Assembly: GCA_033398695.1 (NCBI GenBank)
Contig: CM065818.1
Span: 80,162,092 to 80,226,091, forward strand
Direction: 5' to 3'
Source of the DNA: Orobanche coerulescens
Taxonomy: Eukaryota > Streptophyta > Magnoliopsida > Lamiales > Orobanchaceae
DNA: 64,000 nucleotides
Part shown: positions 32,901 to 42,961 of the stretch, one piece after another
Layout of the letters: each line of letters opens with the position of its first letter
How positions within the stretch are numbered: position 1 is the stretch's first letter
Translations under genes and position numbers: made by a program
The notes under the pieces: generated by a model
Seen by the model: the letters and a program-made list of their open reading frames with translations, nothing else
The model's database searches: none
Told to the model about the DNA's origin: nothing

Positions 32901-35900
32901 TGGACTTTACGAATGGGTTGTGATGCCATTCGGCCTCACCAACGCCCCGAGCACCTTTATGAGGTTGATGAACGAGGTTCTTAAACCTTTCTTGGGAAAG
33001 TTTGTTGTCGTGTACTTAGACGACATTTTGATCTACAGTCGGTCCGTAGAAGAACATCTCGAACATTTGCGGTACGTGTTTGAGACGCTAAGGGAACAAA
33101 AACTTTATGAAAAACGGGAGAAGTGTACTTTCCTAGTCGAGAGTCTTGTCTTTCTCGGCTATGTTGTTTCGAAAGACGGAGTTTCGGTCGACCAAGAGAA
33201 GATCACGGCAATCAAGTCGTGGCCGACCCCAAAGACAATCACGGAGGTACGGTCATTTCATGGCCTCGCTTCTTTTTACCGACGATTCATACGGGACTTC
33301 AAAGACTATCTCCATCCGATCACGGAGTGTCTGAGAAAGGGAACCTTTGCATGGAACGAGGCAGCCCAAAAGGCTTTTGAAAATTTAAAAGGAAAATTAT
33401 GTGAAGCGCCGATTTTGACGTTACCCGATTTTTCACAACCGTTTGAGGTAGAATGCGACGCTAGCAGAGTTGGAATCGGGGCAGTGCTTATTCAAAGAGG
33501 CCGTCCCATCGCCTATTTTTCGGAGAAGTTAAGTGGCGCCCGAGTGAATTATTGTACTTACGACAAGGAGTTCTATGCTATCGTAAGAGCACTCGATCAT
33601 TGGAGTCATTATCTGCGTTCGAAACATTTCGTGCTGCATTCGGATCACGAGTCGTTGAAATACATCAACGGACAGAGTAAGCTAAGCCCGAGACATGCAA
33701 AATGGGTGGAATTTTTACAATCTTTTCACTTTTCATCCAAGTACAAAGACGGGAAGAGTAATGTAGTGGCGGATGCACTATCGAGACGATATGCCTTACT
33801 GTCAATGCTAGATGTTCGTTTGTTGGGGTTCGAGACTTTGAAAGATCATTACAACGACGATTTGGACTTCGGGGAAATTTTTAACCGTTGTAAAACGGCC
33901 CCATACGAGGAATTTATTTTACAGGATGGCTTTCTTTTCAAGGGAAATAAATTGTGTGTGCCGAGGCATACAATTCGGGAATTGTTGGTTCGGGAGGCGC
34001 ACGGAGGAGGACTAGCCGGTCACTTCGGTTCGACCAAAACTGTAGAGGTGCTAAAAGAACATTTCTTTTGGCCGAAGATGTATGGTGACGTCGGACAATC
34101 GTGAGCAAATGCGTAACTTGTCACATGATGAAAAGTTCGTTCAAGTCGAGTACATACATGCCGTTGCCGATACACTGCTACGACCGGGGGAGGATGTCTC
34201 GATGGATTTTTATTGTGGCTTTACCTCGTACTCAACGAGGCAAAGACTCGATCATGGTGGTTGTCGACCGTTTTTCGAAAATGGCTCACTTTATCGCGTG
34301 CCACAAAACCGATGATGCAAGCAATGTGGCGGACTTGTACTTCCGGGAAGTAGTTCGTTTACACGGAGTTCCAAAACTATCGTGTCGGATCGAGATTCCA
34401 AATTTCGAGTTACTCGGAATACTTTATGGAGGAAAGTTGGTACTAAACTCCTATTCAAGACTTCACATCACCCGCAAACCGACGGATGACCGAGGTGACT
34501 AATCGAACCTTGGGAGCATTATTGCGAGGGTTGGTAAATAAAACACGAAGGATTGGGACGTTAAACTTGCTCATGCGAATTCGCATACAACCGATCACCC
34601 GGTTATGCCACGGCCCATTCACCTTTTGAAGTGGTATACGGATTAAATCCGCACTTGCCATTGGACTTGATTCCCTTACCGAGCAACGAGTTGGTTCACA
34701 AAGACGCCAAGCAAAACTCAAATCAATGGTGAAGTTACATGAAAAGATACTGAACGGATTAAAGAAGTAAATGAAATATACAAACGGAAGTCGAACAAAA
34801 ATAAAAAGGCGAGATTATTTGATGTTGGCGACTTGGTTTGGATACATTTGAGAAAAGAAAGATTCCCAAGCAAACGGAAGAACAAATTGATGCCGAGAGC
34901 CGAGGGTCCGTACAAAATTGTGGAAAAGGTGAACGACAACGCATACAAAGTCGAACTTCCAGGCGAATACGGAGTACACGCGACATTCAACGTAGGTGAT
35001 CTCTCACCTTATCTTGACGACGATGGCATTGCGGAATTGAGGTCAATTCCTTTCAAAGACGGAGGGAATGATACGATATCTAATATTCCAGTCGAAGAAA
35101 CTCCGATAAAAATCGACATCCATGATGATGCAAATTCGCATGGCCATGCATCGTTATACTTAGGAGAAAATGTTAAACGGATTGGAGTTACGTTGTTAAT
35201 CGGAATCGGAGTAACGTAGAATTCGACGACGGATCGACCCGAAAAGCATGAAGATCGGCCAAAACATGCTTGAAAGGGACACTTTGTCTTCATATCTTTC
35301 ACAAAATAAATGAAGATCACCTCCTTCCCCACCATGACACAAACGGCCGAAGCTTATAGATGGAGTGAAGACTTTCTTCTTCATGTCACCATCAAGATAT
35401 CTTCATCAAATCAACACCAAATCCTCCTAAAGTTCGGCCGATTGGAAGCAAGTGCAAGGGAGGATATTTTGTTCTACTTCATGTCACCATCAAGACCAAA
35501 GTTTGCCTCATGTCTCTTTCACCTAATAACACCAAGATTGCTTGGTAAATAGGAAGTTGCTAGGAAGTTCGTTTTCTCGTTTTGTTGTATTTTCTTACGG
35601 TTGGAAACTACTATATATAGTAGTGTTCGTTGTATTTGTAAATCATCGAGAATCATAATAAACATTGTATTTCCTTTGAAATATACGTTGAACGAGTTCG
35701 ACAAACTTTAGTTATTGTTTCGACGAGTCTCGAGATTTTAACTTGATCAATTCTCAAAAGGTCTTGGGAAGAGATTACCCTTTTATCGAGTTATAGGTCT
35801 AGTTCGATAAAAACACACCAAACTCCGTACATCATACTATATCACGGCCGAATCCCATTAAATTCGTCCATCACCTTTGTAATTTTTGATCCATATTGTA

Positions 35901-37640
35901 AACTTGTTAATCTTCCGTTGTGTTTATACGCATTACTTACGTAATTCGTATCACTTGATGAAACTCCGTGACGCACTAAACGGCTTACCGGAGCAACGTA
36001 TGCAAGAAATACGCAGAGACGATGCCAACGATATTGATTTCTTGGCCAAATTCCACAGCATACCGGAATTTCACGGAGATAGTAATCCAGATACGTGCAT
36101 AGATTGGCTACATGCTTGTGAGGAGCACTCGGACTTCAAGGCTGCCCCGATCAACCGCCGCGTTTCACTGGTGACAAAGCGCCTCTGCGGTAGCACCGGC
36201 TTCTGGTGGCAAAAATTGAAACAGTCCCGTTCACAACAACGTAAGCCTAAAATTACAGATTGGCAAAAATTCAGAAAATATTTCAAGCAAAGGTTCAAAG
36301 CCACATCTTACCACCAGTCGTTGTTTCCCCACCACCAATCCTTCGACGCCCCGCCGCCAACCTTTGATCAAAGATTTTTTTTTCATCGAAGAATTTCCAA
36401 CGAAGTTTTTTTTGACGAAGACGATGTCCCTACCACCATTTTCAATGAAGTAGACGAGACAGAGTTTTCAACGGAGCAATTCAACGAAGAAGATGAGTTG
36501 AGCCGTGTCTCCCTAGTCGACGAACCTAGATCTTGCTACTTTGATCATGGGCTAGTTGGTTGTGTTGGCCAAATTGACCAAAACGGGGCAAATTATTTTA
36601 GTAACGCGAAACAAGATCACGATCTTATGCTTTCTGAAACGGCTAATCTTGAAGATGAACTCTTTGTCACTGACGACTTTGATCTGACAGAATTTCCTGC
36701 GGCATTTTTTGATGACAAAGAAGACGATGGTTGGAGTCGAGCTGCCCTATCGGAGCAAAGTGGGTCGTATGACTTTGTTGCGGTACGAAATGAGCTTAGT
36801 GGGTTAAATTTTGATGAGTCATTATTCAAGGAGACCGATAATATTAAAATGGAAAGTGGATCGGGTTATGATGGACCGCCAATATTTGATACAGAATCAG
36901 ATGACAAAGAGGAGCCCATAATTGATCTCGAGCTTCCCATTTTTGAAGGTGAGCATGAACACATACGGGTGCTTAAGGAGACCCGAGATAATGGCGTGGT
37001 TATGCAAAGCGAACTAATCGAACAAAGACCGCCTTGTTATATTCCACACAAGGTTGTTTCAATTATTGTCAAAGAACTGGAGGGTCCTAATCCATTTGTT
37101 CTTGTTGAACCAGTTCTTGACACCGACCAACGTGAAAGCAGCGTGGCTGCGTATAATTGGAAAATAGTAAGGGACGAATTCCTTATTGAAGGGAGTGAGG
37201 ACGCGATTTGTGTTCACTTAGCACAGGAGTTGGAAATTACTCCGTTGAACCATAAATCATCTTTTCGGGATTCCATTAAGGGGAATGGAAGACTCCTAGG
37301 TATGTCGTTTGTTTCCATTTTGCATGTTGTCCTTTTGGATACGCAATCACAAGTTAAAGTCAACATTATGGACGAAAATTACATCTTCAAACCGGGAGGA
37401 GTGCAACCATATCCGGAGTATCAACCCTTCTTTCGGGGATTAGAATCAAGAATGAATCTTCTTGAAAAAGAAGGGAATGATGTGATTAAGACTGAGCATC
37501 CAATGAACTACATGTCAAGTCTTACAGCACAAAAAGTTCAAAATCTGGATTTGAGGTCAAATCCTTTGAAAGGGAGAGGGTATGATACGAATCGGTCAAC
37601 ATCATCAAATACAAAAAGAAGATTATCCGACCAAGCTTGA
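29918..37640 (+). CDS. N1 ORF: capsid-like plus unknown acidic protein, split by E5
   Basis: Coding parts are 29918-29945 and 35959-37640. Ignoring E5 and one CTTGA copy, the frame is continuous for 1710 nt (569 codons). It begins [10 protein letters not shown], like gag of E2. Residues about 25-125 resemble the first half of a Ty3/gypsy capsid: [43 protein letters not shown]. There is no CCHC knuckle, protease or RT. Residues about 140-320 are acidic ([45 protein letters not shown]). The C-terminal third ([45 protein letters not shown]) I do not recognise. The frame passes the PPT and ends 19 codons inside the LTR. The long open frame, when N2 and N3 are broken, suggests coding constraint or youth. 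Confidence 0.78.
29941..29945. repeat. E5 target-site duplication, left copy
   Basis: CTTGA is repeated at 35954-35958. Joined flanks restore [12 protein letters not shown] in N1. Confidence 0.94.
29946..30851 (+). repeat. E5 5' LTR (type A)
   Basis: 906 bp, almost identical to the E4 5' LTR. It carries the TATA palindrome and GTTGAACGAGTTC repeat. Confidence 0.9.
30856..30867 (+). other. E5 primer-binding site
   Basis: TGGTATCGAGAC, the one-base-shorter PBS also present in E4. Confidence 0.8.
30901..35219 (+). pseudogene. E5 gag-pol, frameshifted
   Basis: ATG 30901 ([21 protein letters not shown]), stop at once after PEP. Gag continues in other frames ([36 protein letters not shown] knuckle [18 protein letters not shown] near 31675-31730). 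Protease [15 protein letters not shown] (31970) to [13 protein letters not shown] (32190). A long open frame 32668-34104 covers RT ([25 protein letters not shown]), RNase H ([11 protein letters not shown], with Gly to Arg after the DAS, then [19 protein letters not shown]) and [13 protein letters not shown] of integrase. The integrase core and tail are broken again. The final frame (34833-35219) covers the GPY-like tail and ends 50 codons inside the LTR. Confidence 0.9.
35055..35068 (+). other. E5 polypurine tract
   Basis: AAAGACGGAGGGAA immediately before the 3' LTR. Confidence 0.87.
35069..35953 (+). repeat. E5 3' LTR (type A)
   Basis: 885 bp. It lacks about 21 bp after GCTTGG (near 35545) that the 5' copy has (TCTACTTGAAGATTTCGG region), apart from which the two are nearly identical. 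Confidence 0.9.
37568..37582 (+). other. N1 polypurine tract
   Basis: GAAAGGGAGAGGGTA directly before TGATACGAATCGG. It also encodes part of the ORF (LKGRGYDT). Confidence 0.83.
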
Positions 37641-37765
37641 TTGAGTCGCAGGCATACATAAAATCCTCATGCAAAATACATGGACAAATTACCAATTCTC
37701 GCGCGCACGACGACTTCGTAGCAGTTTTAGTATTTTGCCCATAACTTTCTCGTCTGAAGTCCGAT
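37583..37765 (+). repeat. N1 3' LTR, left part
   Basis: The first 183 bp of N1's 3' LTR, up to TCCGAT where E6 inserted. It continues at 43904. Confidence 0.92.
37761..37765. repeat. E6 target-site duplication, left copy
   Basis: CCGAT is repeated at 43899-43903. Joined flanks give AAGTCCGATTCAGGTG, as in the uninterrupted copy at about 19630. Confidence 0.95.
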
Positions 37766-38360
37766 TGATACGATATCTAATATTCCAATCGAAGAAGCTC
37801 CAATAAAAATCGATGTCCACGACGATACGCATGGCCATGCATCATTATACTTGGGAGAAAAGAATACGCGGATTGGAGTTACGTTGTTAACCGGAGTAAC
37901 GTAAAACTTGACGACGGGATCGGTCCAAAAGCATGAAGATCGGCCAAAACATGCTTGAAAGGGACCCTTTGTCTTCATATCTTTCACAAGATAAGTGAAA
38001 ATAACCTCCTTCCCCACCTTCTTTGAAAATCGGCCAAGACAACAAACAAAGTCCCCACCTCCATATCTTATCTAGTCCAAAATCCATGAAAGATATCATG
38101 TCCTAAATAAATCATCAAGTTTCCCTACAAAATCGGCCATATTATACCTTGAGAAAGACTTTCATCAAGTCACCATCACCTAAGACTTTCATCAAGTCAC
38201 CATCACCTAATAAAACCAAATTCACCATATTTTCTCCTTCCCCACAAAATCGATCCAAAGCATGAGATTTGAGGAAGATTGTCATCAAGTATTTCGGCCG
38301 ATTGGTGTGTTGCTAGGAAGTTACGTTTTCTCGTTTTATTGTACTTTCTTACGGTTAGAA

Positions 38361-38378
38361 ACTACTATATATAGTAGT
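38361..38378 (+). promoter_or_regulatory. E6 core promoter: TATA box within an 18-bp palindrome
   Basis: ACTACTATATATAGTAGT equals its own reverse complement and holds TATATATA. It recurs at the same LTR position in E0, E3, E4, E5 and N3. E7 has ACTACTATATATGGTAGT and N1 ACTACTATATAAAGTAGT. Confidence 0.75.
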
Positions 38379-38409
38379 GCTCGTTGTATTGTAAAATCAT
38401 CTTGAAAGT

Positions 38410-38415
38410 AATAAA
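38410..38415 (+). terminator. E6 LTR polyadenylation signal
   Basis: AATAAA about 45 bp after the TATA element, conserved across type-A LTRs (TAATAAACCTTGTATTTC). If used, R would be short. Confidence 0.55.
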
Positions 38416-38706
38416 CCTTGTATTTCCTTTGAAATATACGTTGAACGAGTTCAACAAACTTTAGTTATTGTTTCGACGCGTCTCGAGATTTTAACTTGAT
38501 CAATTCTCAATAGGTCTTGGGAAAAGATTACCTTTATCGAGTTATAGGTCTAGTTCGATAAAACACATCAAACTCCGTATATCATACTACCTCACGGCCG
38601 AAACCCATTAAATTAGTCCATCCCCTTTTAATTTTGATCAATATTGTGAACGTGATAATCTTCCGTTGTGTTTTATACGCATTACTTACGTAATTCGTAT
38701 CATAAG

Positions 38707-38728
38707 TGGTATCAGAGACATTTGTCTC
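38707..38728 (+). promoter_or_regulatory. E6 primer-binding site and post-PBS hairpin
   Basis: TGGTATCAGAGAC (38707-38719) matches the tRNA-Met PBS. GAGACA-TT-TGTCTC (38715-38728) forms a perfect 6-bp stem overlapping its end, different in sequence from the N-element hairpin but in the same place. Confidence 0.82.
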
Positions 38729-38753
38729 ACAGTTCTCGACATTACTCAAGAAG

Positions 38754-41700
38754 ATGGCTTTCACCGATGAAGAAGTAGCACAACTACGTGACGTCCTTCG
38801 CGGCTTACCAGAGCCCAGAATCCATGCACGACGAGGACATGACACCATGCATGCACCACGACATGCGGATGAATACAAGACCAGCGAACTTCCGGAGTTC
38901 GTAGGCGGCACAGATCCCGAGGTTTATTTGGAGTGGGAAAGAAAAATTGAACGAATGTTTGAGTTCAAGGATCTCAATGACGAGGTACGTTGCAAGTACG
39001 CGATTCTCAAACTTGGAAAGGGAGCTTCCCTTTGGTTTGAGCGAATGAAGACACAAAGAATTCGTGCCGGAAAAGAGAAGATACGTTCATGGGATTCCCT
39101 AAAAAGGAAACTACGAAAAAGATATGTCCCGGCTACACACAAGTTAAGCTTGTATCGAAAAATTTCTGACCTCACGCAAGGAAAGCTAAGTGTCGAGGAG
39201 TACATCGAGGAGTTTGAAAACTTATCCTTAATGGGAGAACTTGAAGAAAGCAAAGAATTGCGGATGTCCCGTTTCCTACGAGGTTTGAACAAAAATATTG
39301 CTAATTCCGTGGAACTCTACCCCTATTCCGACTTTGATACTTTATGCGGACTTTGCATAAAGTTGGAAAATCAAAACAAAACAAAACTCTCTAAACCCGA
39401 ATTCCCACCTAAATACGGAAATACCAACTTTGGCGCGAGTTCTAGCTCGTTTCCAAAAACTGTCACCACAAGCCAACCCGTTACTACCATTCCAAAAACT
39501 CCTATCACAACAAAAGAAACAAGCCTATCTAAAGTCCGGTGTTTCAAATGTCAAGGATTTGGACACTATCAAAGTGCTTGTCCAAATCGGAGGATTGTGA
39601 CGTTACGAGAAGCCATAGCCGCCCGAGAGGAATTACTAGCCGAAGAAGAAAGAGTTGGAGACGTTTTTAACTTAGAAGCTGACGAAGAAGAAGAAGAGTG
39701 CGAGGCATATGATGCCCCGAACTATGACACGAACCTCGTCCTTCGCATGTTACAAACGAAGGCCGCCCCAAGTGACGAAGAACAACGAGACCAAACCTTC
39801 CACACGAAGTGTCGTGTCGGAGATAAATGGTGTAGCTTGATCATTGACGGTGGAAGTTGTACAAACGTGGCATCAAGCGAGATGGTCTCAAAACTCGGTT
39901 TGATCACCACGGCCCATCCTAAGCCGTATGCACTCCATTGGCTTGATGATGGAAACAAGGTGAAGGTATCAAGGCAAGTGAAGGTCGGACTCACCATGGG
40001 TTCGTATGGCGATGATATTACATGCGATGTACTACCGATGGACGCATGTCACGTGTTATTAGGAAGACCTTGGTTATTTGATCGGGACGTACTACATCGA
40101 GGGAGGAGTAACGAGTATGAATTACGTGACAAAGGTAAAAAAATTGTTCTTAAACCTATGTCACCTCAAGCTATCCGGACGATGAGTTCGAAAAAAGTCG
40201 AAGGACCGAAACTTACGATGTTTGCAAACGAGAAAGAAGTCGAACACGCCATTGACGATGGCGAACGTGTTTATTTGATGATGATCAAAGAGGTCCGAAA
40301 TCTTGCCACCAAATCACACCATGAAGAAAATATAGATGCACTATTACACGAGTTTTCGGACGTATTTCCCGAAGACTTGCCGGTAGGATTACCACCTATC
40401 CGCGGAATTGAACACCAGATTGATCTTATACCGGGAGCTCCATTACCGAACAAAGCGGCGTATCGTTGTAATCCCGAAGAAACCAAAGAACTACAACGTC
40501 AAATTGATAAACTCATGAATCACGGATATGTCCGAGAAAGTTTAAGTTCGTGTGCGGTTCCAGTTCTACTTGTACCAAAAAAAGACGGATCGTGGCGAAT
40601 GTGTATTGACAGTAGAGCCGTGAATAACATCACCGTCAAGTATCGGTTCCCCATCCCGAGACTATACGACATGTTGGACGAGTTACATGGCTCGGTTATA
40701 TTTTCCAAAGTTGATTTACGGAGCGGATACCATCAAATCCGCATGCGAGAGGGAGACGAATGGAAAACGGCGTTTAAAATAAAGAATGGACTTTACGAAT
40801 GGGTTGTGATGCCATTCGGCCTCACCAACGCCCCGAGCACTTTTATGAGGTTGATGAACGAGGTTCTCAAACCTTTCTTGGGAAAGTTTGTTGTCGTATA
40901 CTTAGACGACATCTTGATCTACAGTCGATCCTTAGAGGAACAACTCGAACATTTGCGGCACGTATTTGAAACACTAAGGGAACAGAAACTTTATGGAAAG
41001 CGGGAGAAGTGTACTTTCCTAGTCGAGAGTCTTGTCTTTCTCGGCTATGTTGTTTCAAAAGACGGAGTTTCGGTCGACCAAGAGAAGATCGCGGCAATCA
41101 AGTCGTGGCCGACCCCAAAGACAATCACGGAGGTACGATCATTTCATGGCCTCGCTTCTTTTTACCGACGATTCATACGGGACTTTAGCACCATCTCCAG
41201 CCCGATCACGGAGTGTCTAAAAAAAGGAACCTTTGCATGGAATGAGGCGGCCCAAAAGGCTTTTGAAAAATTAAAGGGAAAGTTATGTGAAGCGCCGATT
41301 TTGACGTTACCCGATTTTTCACAACCGTTTGAGGTGGAATGCGACGCTAGCGGAGTTGGAATCGGGGCAGTGCTTATCCAAAGAGGCCGTCCCATCGCCT
41401 ATTTTTCGGAGAAATTAAGTGGCGCCCGAGTGAATTATTGTACTTACGACAAGGAGTTCTATGCTATCGTGAGAGCACTCGATCATTGGAGTCATTATCT
41501 ACGTTCGAAACATTTCGTGCTGCACTCGGATCACGAGTCGTTGAAATACATCAACGGACAAAGTAAACTAAGCCCGAGGCATGCAAAATGGGTGGAATTT
41601 TTACAATCTTTTCACTTTTCAGCCAAGTACAAAGACGGGAAGAGTAATATAGTGGCGGATGCACTATCAAGACGGTATGCCTTACTGTCGATGCTAGATG

Positions 41701-42938
41701 TTCGTTTGTTGGGATTCGAGACTTTGAAAGATCATTACAGCGACGATTTAGACTTCGGGGAAATTTTTAACCGTTGTAAAACGGCCCCGTACGAGGAATT
41801 TGTTTTACAGGATGGCTTTCTTTTCAAGGGAAATAAATTATGTGTGCCAAGACATACAATTCGGGAATTGCTGGTTCGGGAGGCGCACGGAGGAGGACTA
41901 GCCGGTCACTTCGGCTCGACCAAGACTGTAGAAGTGCTAAAAGAACATTTCTTTTGGCCAAAGATGTATGGTGACGTAAGCACAATCGTGAGTAAATGCG
42001 TCACTTGTCACATGATGAAAAGTTCGTTCAAGTCGAGTACATACATGCCGTTGCCAATACCGTTACGACCATGGGAGGATGTCTCGATGGATTTTATTGT
42101 GGCTTTACCTCGTACTCAACGAGGCAAAGACTCGATCATGGTGGTCGTCGACCGTTTTTCGAAAATGGCTCACTTTATAGCATGCCACAAAACCGATGAT
42201 GCAAGCAATGTGGCGGACTTGTACTTCCGGGAAGTAGTTCGTTTACACGGAGTTCCAAAAACTATCGTGTCGGATCGAGATTCCAAATTTCTGAGTTACT
42301 TCTGGAATACTTTATGGAGGAAAGTGGGTACTAAACTCCTATTCAGTACTTCACATCACCCACAAACCGATGGACAGACCGAGGTAACCAATCGAACCTT
42401 GGGAGCATTATTGCGAGGATTGGTAAATAAAACACAGAAGGATTGGGACGTTAAACTTGCTCATGCGGAATTCGCATACAACCGATCACCCGGTTATGCC
42501 ACGGCCCATTCACCTTTTGAAGTAGTATACGGATTAAATCCGCACTTGCCCTTGGACTTGATTCCCTTACCGAGTAACGAGTTGGTTCACAAAGACGCCG
42601 AAGCAAAACTCAAATCAATGATGAAGTTACATGAAAAGATACGGGAACGGATTAAAGAAGTGAATGAAATATACAAACGGAAGTCGAACAAAAATAAAAA
42701 AGCGAGATTATTTGATGTTGGCGACTTAGTTTGGATACATTTGAGAAAAGAGAGATTCCCAAGCAAACGGAAGAACAAATTGATGCCGAGAGCCGAAGGT
42801 CCGTACAAAATTGTGGAAAAAGTGAACGACAACGCATACAAAGTCGAACTTCCGGGCGAATACGGAGTACACGCGACATTCAACGTAGGTGATCTCTCGC
42901 CTTACCTTGACGACGATGGCATTAAGGAATTGAGGTGA
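38754..42938 (+). CDS. E6 gag-pol polyprotein, 1394 aa, intact
   Basis: The start is [19 protein letters not shown]; the frame is also open upstream but there has no ATG and overlaps the PBS. Capsid covers about residues 40-225 ([39 protein letters not shown]). CCHC knuckle at 263-276 ([14 protein letters not shown]). Acidic linker near 315. Aspartic protease with D365 in IIDGGSC. RT has D654 in FSKVDLRSG and Y716-L-D718-D719. RNase H has D864, E901, D926. Integrase has H1045, C1082 and C1085 of the zinc region, D1113, D1174, E1210 (D,D35E), then [10 protein letters not shown] and AEGPYKIV near 1345-1352. The function is reverse transcription and integration of its own RNA. A TGA at 42936 (TCA in E0, E5, E7) ends it before the PPT, so it lacks the LTR-encoded tail of about 45 residues found in relatives. 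Confidence 0.96.
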   Translation: MAFTDEEVAQLRDVLRGLPEPRIHARRGHDTMHAPRHADEYKTSELPEFVGGTDPEVYLEWERKIERMFEFKDLNDEVRCKYAILKLGKGASLWFERMKTQRIRAGKEKIRSWDSLKRKLRKRYVPATHKLSLYRKISDLTQGKLSVEEYIEEFENLSLMGELEESKELRMSRFLRGLNKNIANSVELYPYSDFDTLCGLCIKLENQNKTKLSKPEFPPKYGNTNFGASSSSFPKTVTTSQPVTTIPKTPITTKETSLSKVRCFKCQGFGHYQSACPNRRIVTLREAIAAREELLAEEERVGDVFNLEADEEEEECEAYDAPNYDTNLVLRMLQTKAAPSDEEQRDQTFHTKCRVGDKWCSLIIDGGSCTNVASSEMVSKLGLITTAHPKPYALHWLDDGNKVKVSRQVKVGLTMGSYGDDITCDVLPMDACHVLLGRPWLFDRDVLHRGRSNEYELRDKGKKIVLKPMSPQAIRTMSSKKVEGPKLTMFANEKEVEHAIDDGERVYLMMIKEVRNLATKSHHEENIDALLHEFSDVFPEDLPVGLPPIRGIEHQIDLIPGAPLPNKAAYRCNPEETKELQRQIDKLMNHGYVRESLSSCAVPVLLVPKKDGSWRMCIDSRAVNNITVKYRFPIPRLYDMLDELHGSVIFSKVDLRSGYHQIRMREGDEWKTAFKIKNGLYEWVVMPFGLTNAPSTFMRLMNEVLKPFLGKFVVVYLDDILIYSRSLEEQLEHLRHVFETLREQKLYGKREKCTFLVESLVFLGYVVSKDGVSVDQEKIAAIKSWPTPKTITEVRSFHGLASFYRRFIRDFSTISSPITECLKKGTFAWNEAAQKAFEKLKGKLCEAPILTLPDFSQPFEVECDASGVGIGAVLIQRGRPIAYFSEKLSGARVNYCTYDKEFYAIVRALDHWSHYLRSKHFVLHSDHESLKYINGQSKLSPRHAKWVEFLQSFHFSAKYKDGKSNIVADALSRRYALLSMLDVRLLGFETLKDHYSDDLDFGEIFNRCKTAPYEEFVLQDGFLFKGNKLCVPRHTIRELLVREAHGGGLAGHFGSTKTVEVLKEHFFWPKMYGDVSTIVSKCVTCHMMKSSFKSSTYMPLPIPLRPWEDVSMDFIVALPRTQRGKDSIMVVVDRFSKMAHFIACHKTDDASNVADLYFREVVRLHGVPKTIVSDRDSKFLSYFWNTLWRKVGTKLLFSTSHHPQTDGQTEVTNRTLGALLRGLVNKTQKDWDVKLAHAEFAYNRSPGYATAHSPFEVVYGLNPHLPLDLIPLPSNELVHKDAEAKLKSMMKLHEKIRERIKEVNEIYKRKSNKNKKARLFDVGDLVWIHLRKERFPSKRKNKLMPRAEGPYKIVEKVNDNAYKVELPGEYGVHATFNVGDLSPYLDDDGIKELR

Positions 42939-42947
42939 ATTCCTTTC

Positions 42948-42961
42948 AAAGAAGGAGGGAA
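42948..42961 (+). other. E6 polypurine tract
   Basis: AAAGAAGGAGGGAA just before the 3' LTR. Confidence 0.9.

Larger units (their letters stand above)
29946..35953 (+). mobile_element. E5: type-A Ty3/gypsy element inserted in N1's ORF
   Basis: Complete at 6008 bp: 5' LTR 29946-30851, PBS 30856-30867, damaged gag-pol 30901-35219, PPT 35055-35068, 3' LTR 35069-35953, TSD CTTGA. Closest to E4 in LTR length, PPT variant and shared coding lesions. A 478-codon stretch from RT to the integrase zinc region is still open. Confidence 0.93.
37766..38702 (+). repeat. E6 5' LTR (type A)
   Basis: 937 bp, TGATACGATATC...CGTAATTCGTATCA. A near-duplicate pair GACTTTCATCAAGTCACC occurs in tandem near 38157-38207. 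It contains the core promoter and polyadenylation signal. Confidence 0.95.

Noticed and set aside
35196..35552. Open frames on both strands inside type-A LTRs (also near 12616-13005, 17737-18063, 30073-30462)
   Set aside because: They recur only because the LTR is repeated, have no family match, and are interrupted in other LTR copies.
38706..38753. Upstream extension of the E6 frame
   Set aside because: It begins at a GTG inside the PBS, with no ATG before 38754. Relatives begin at MAFTDEE.
39722..41395. Long antisense frames across E6 gag, protease and RT
   Set aside because: They are shadows of the intact sense frame and recur identically opposite every related pol.
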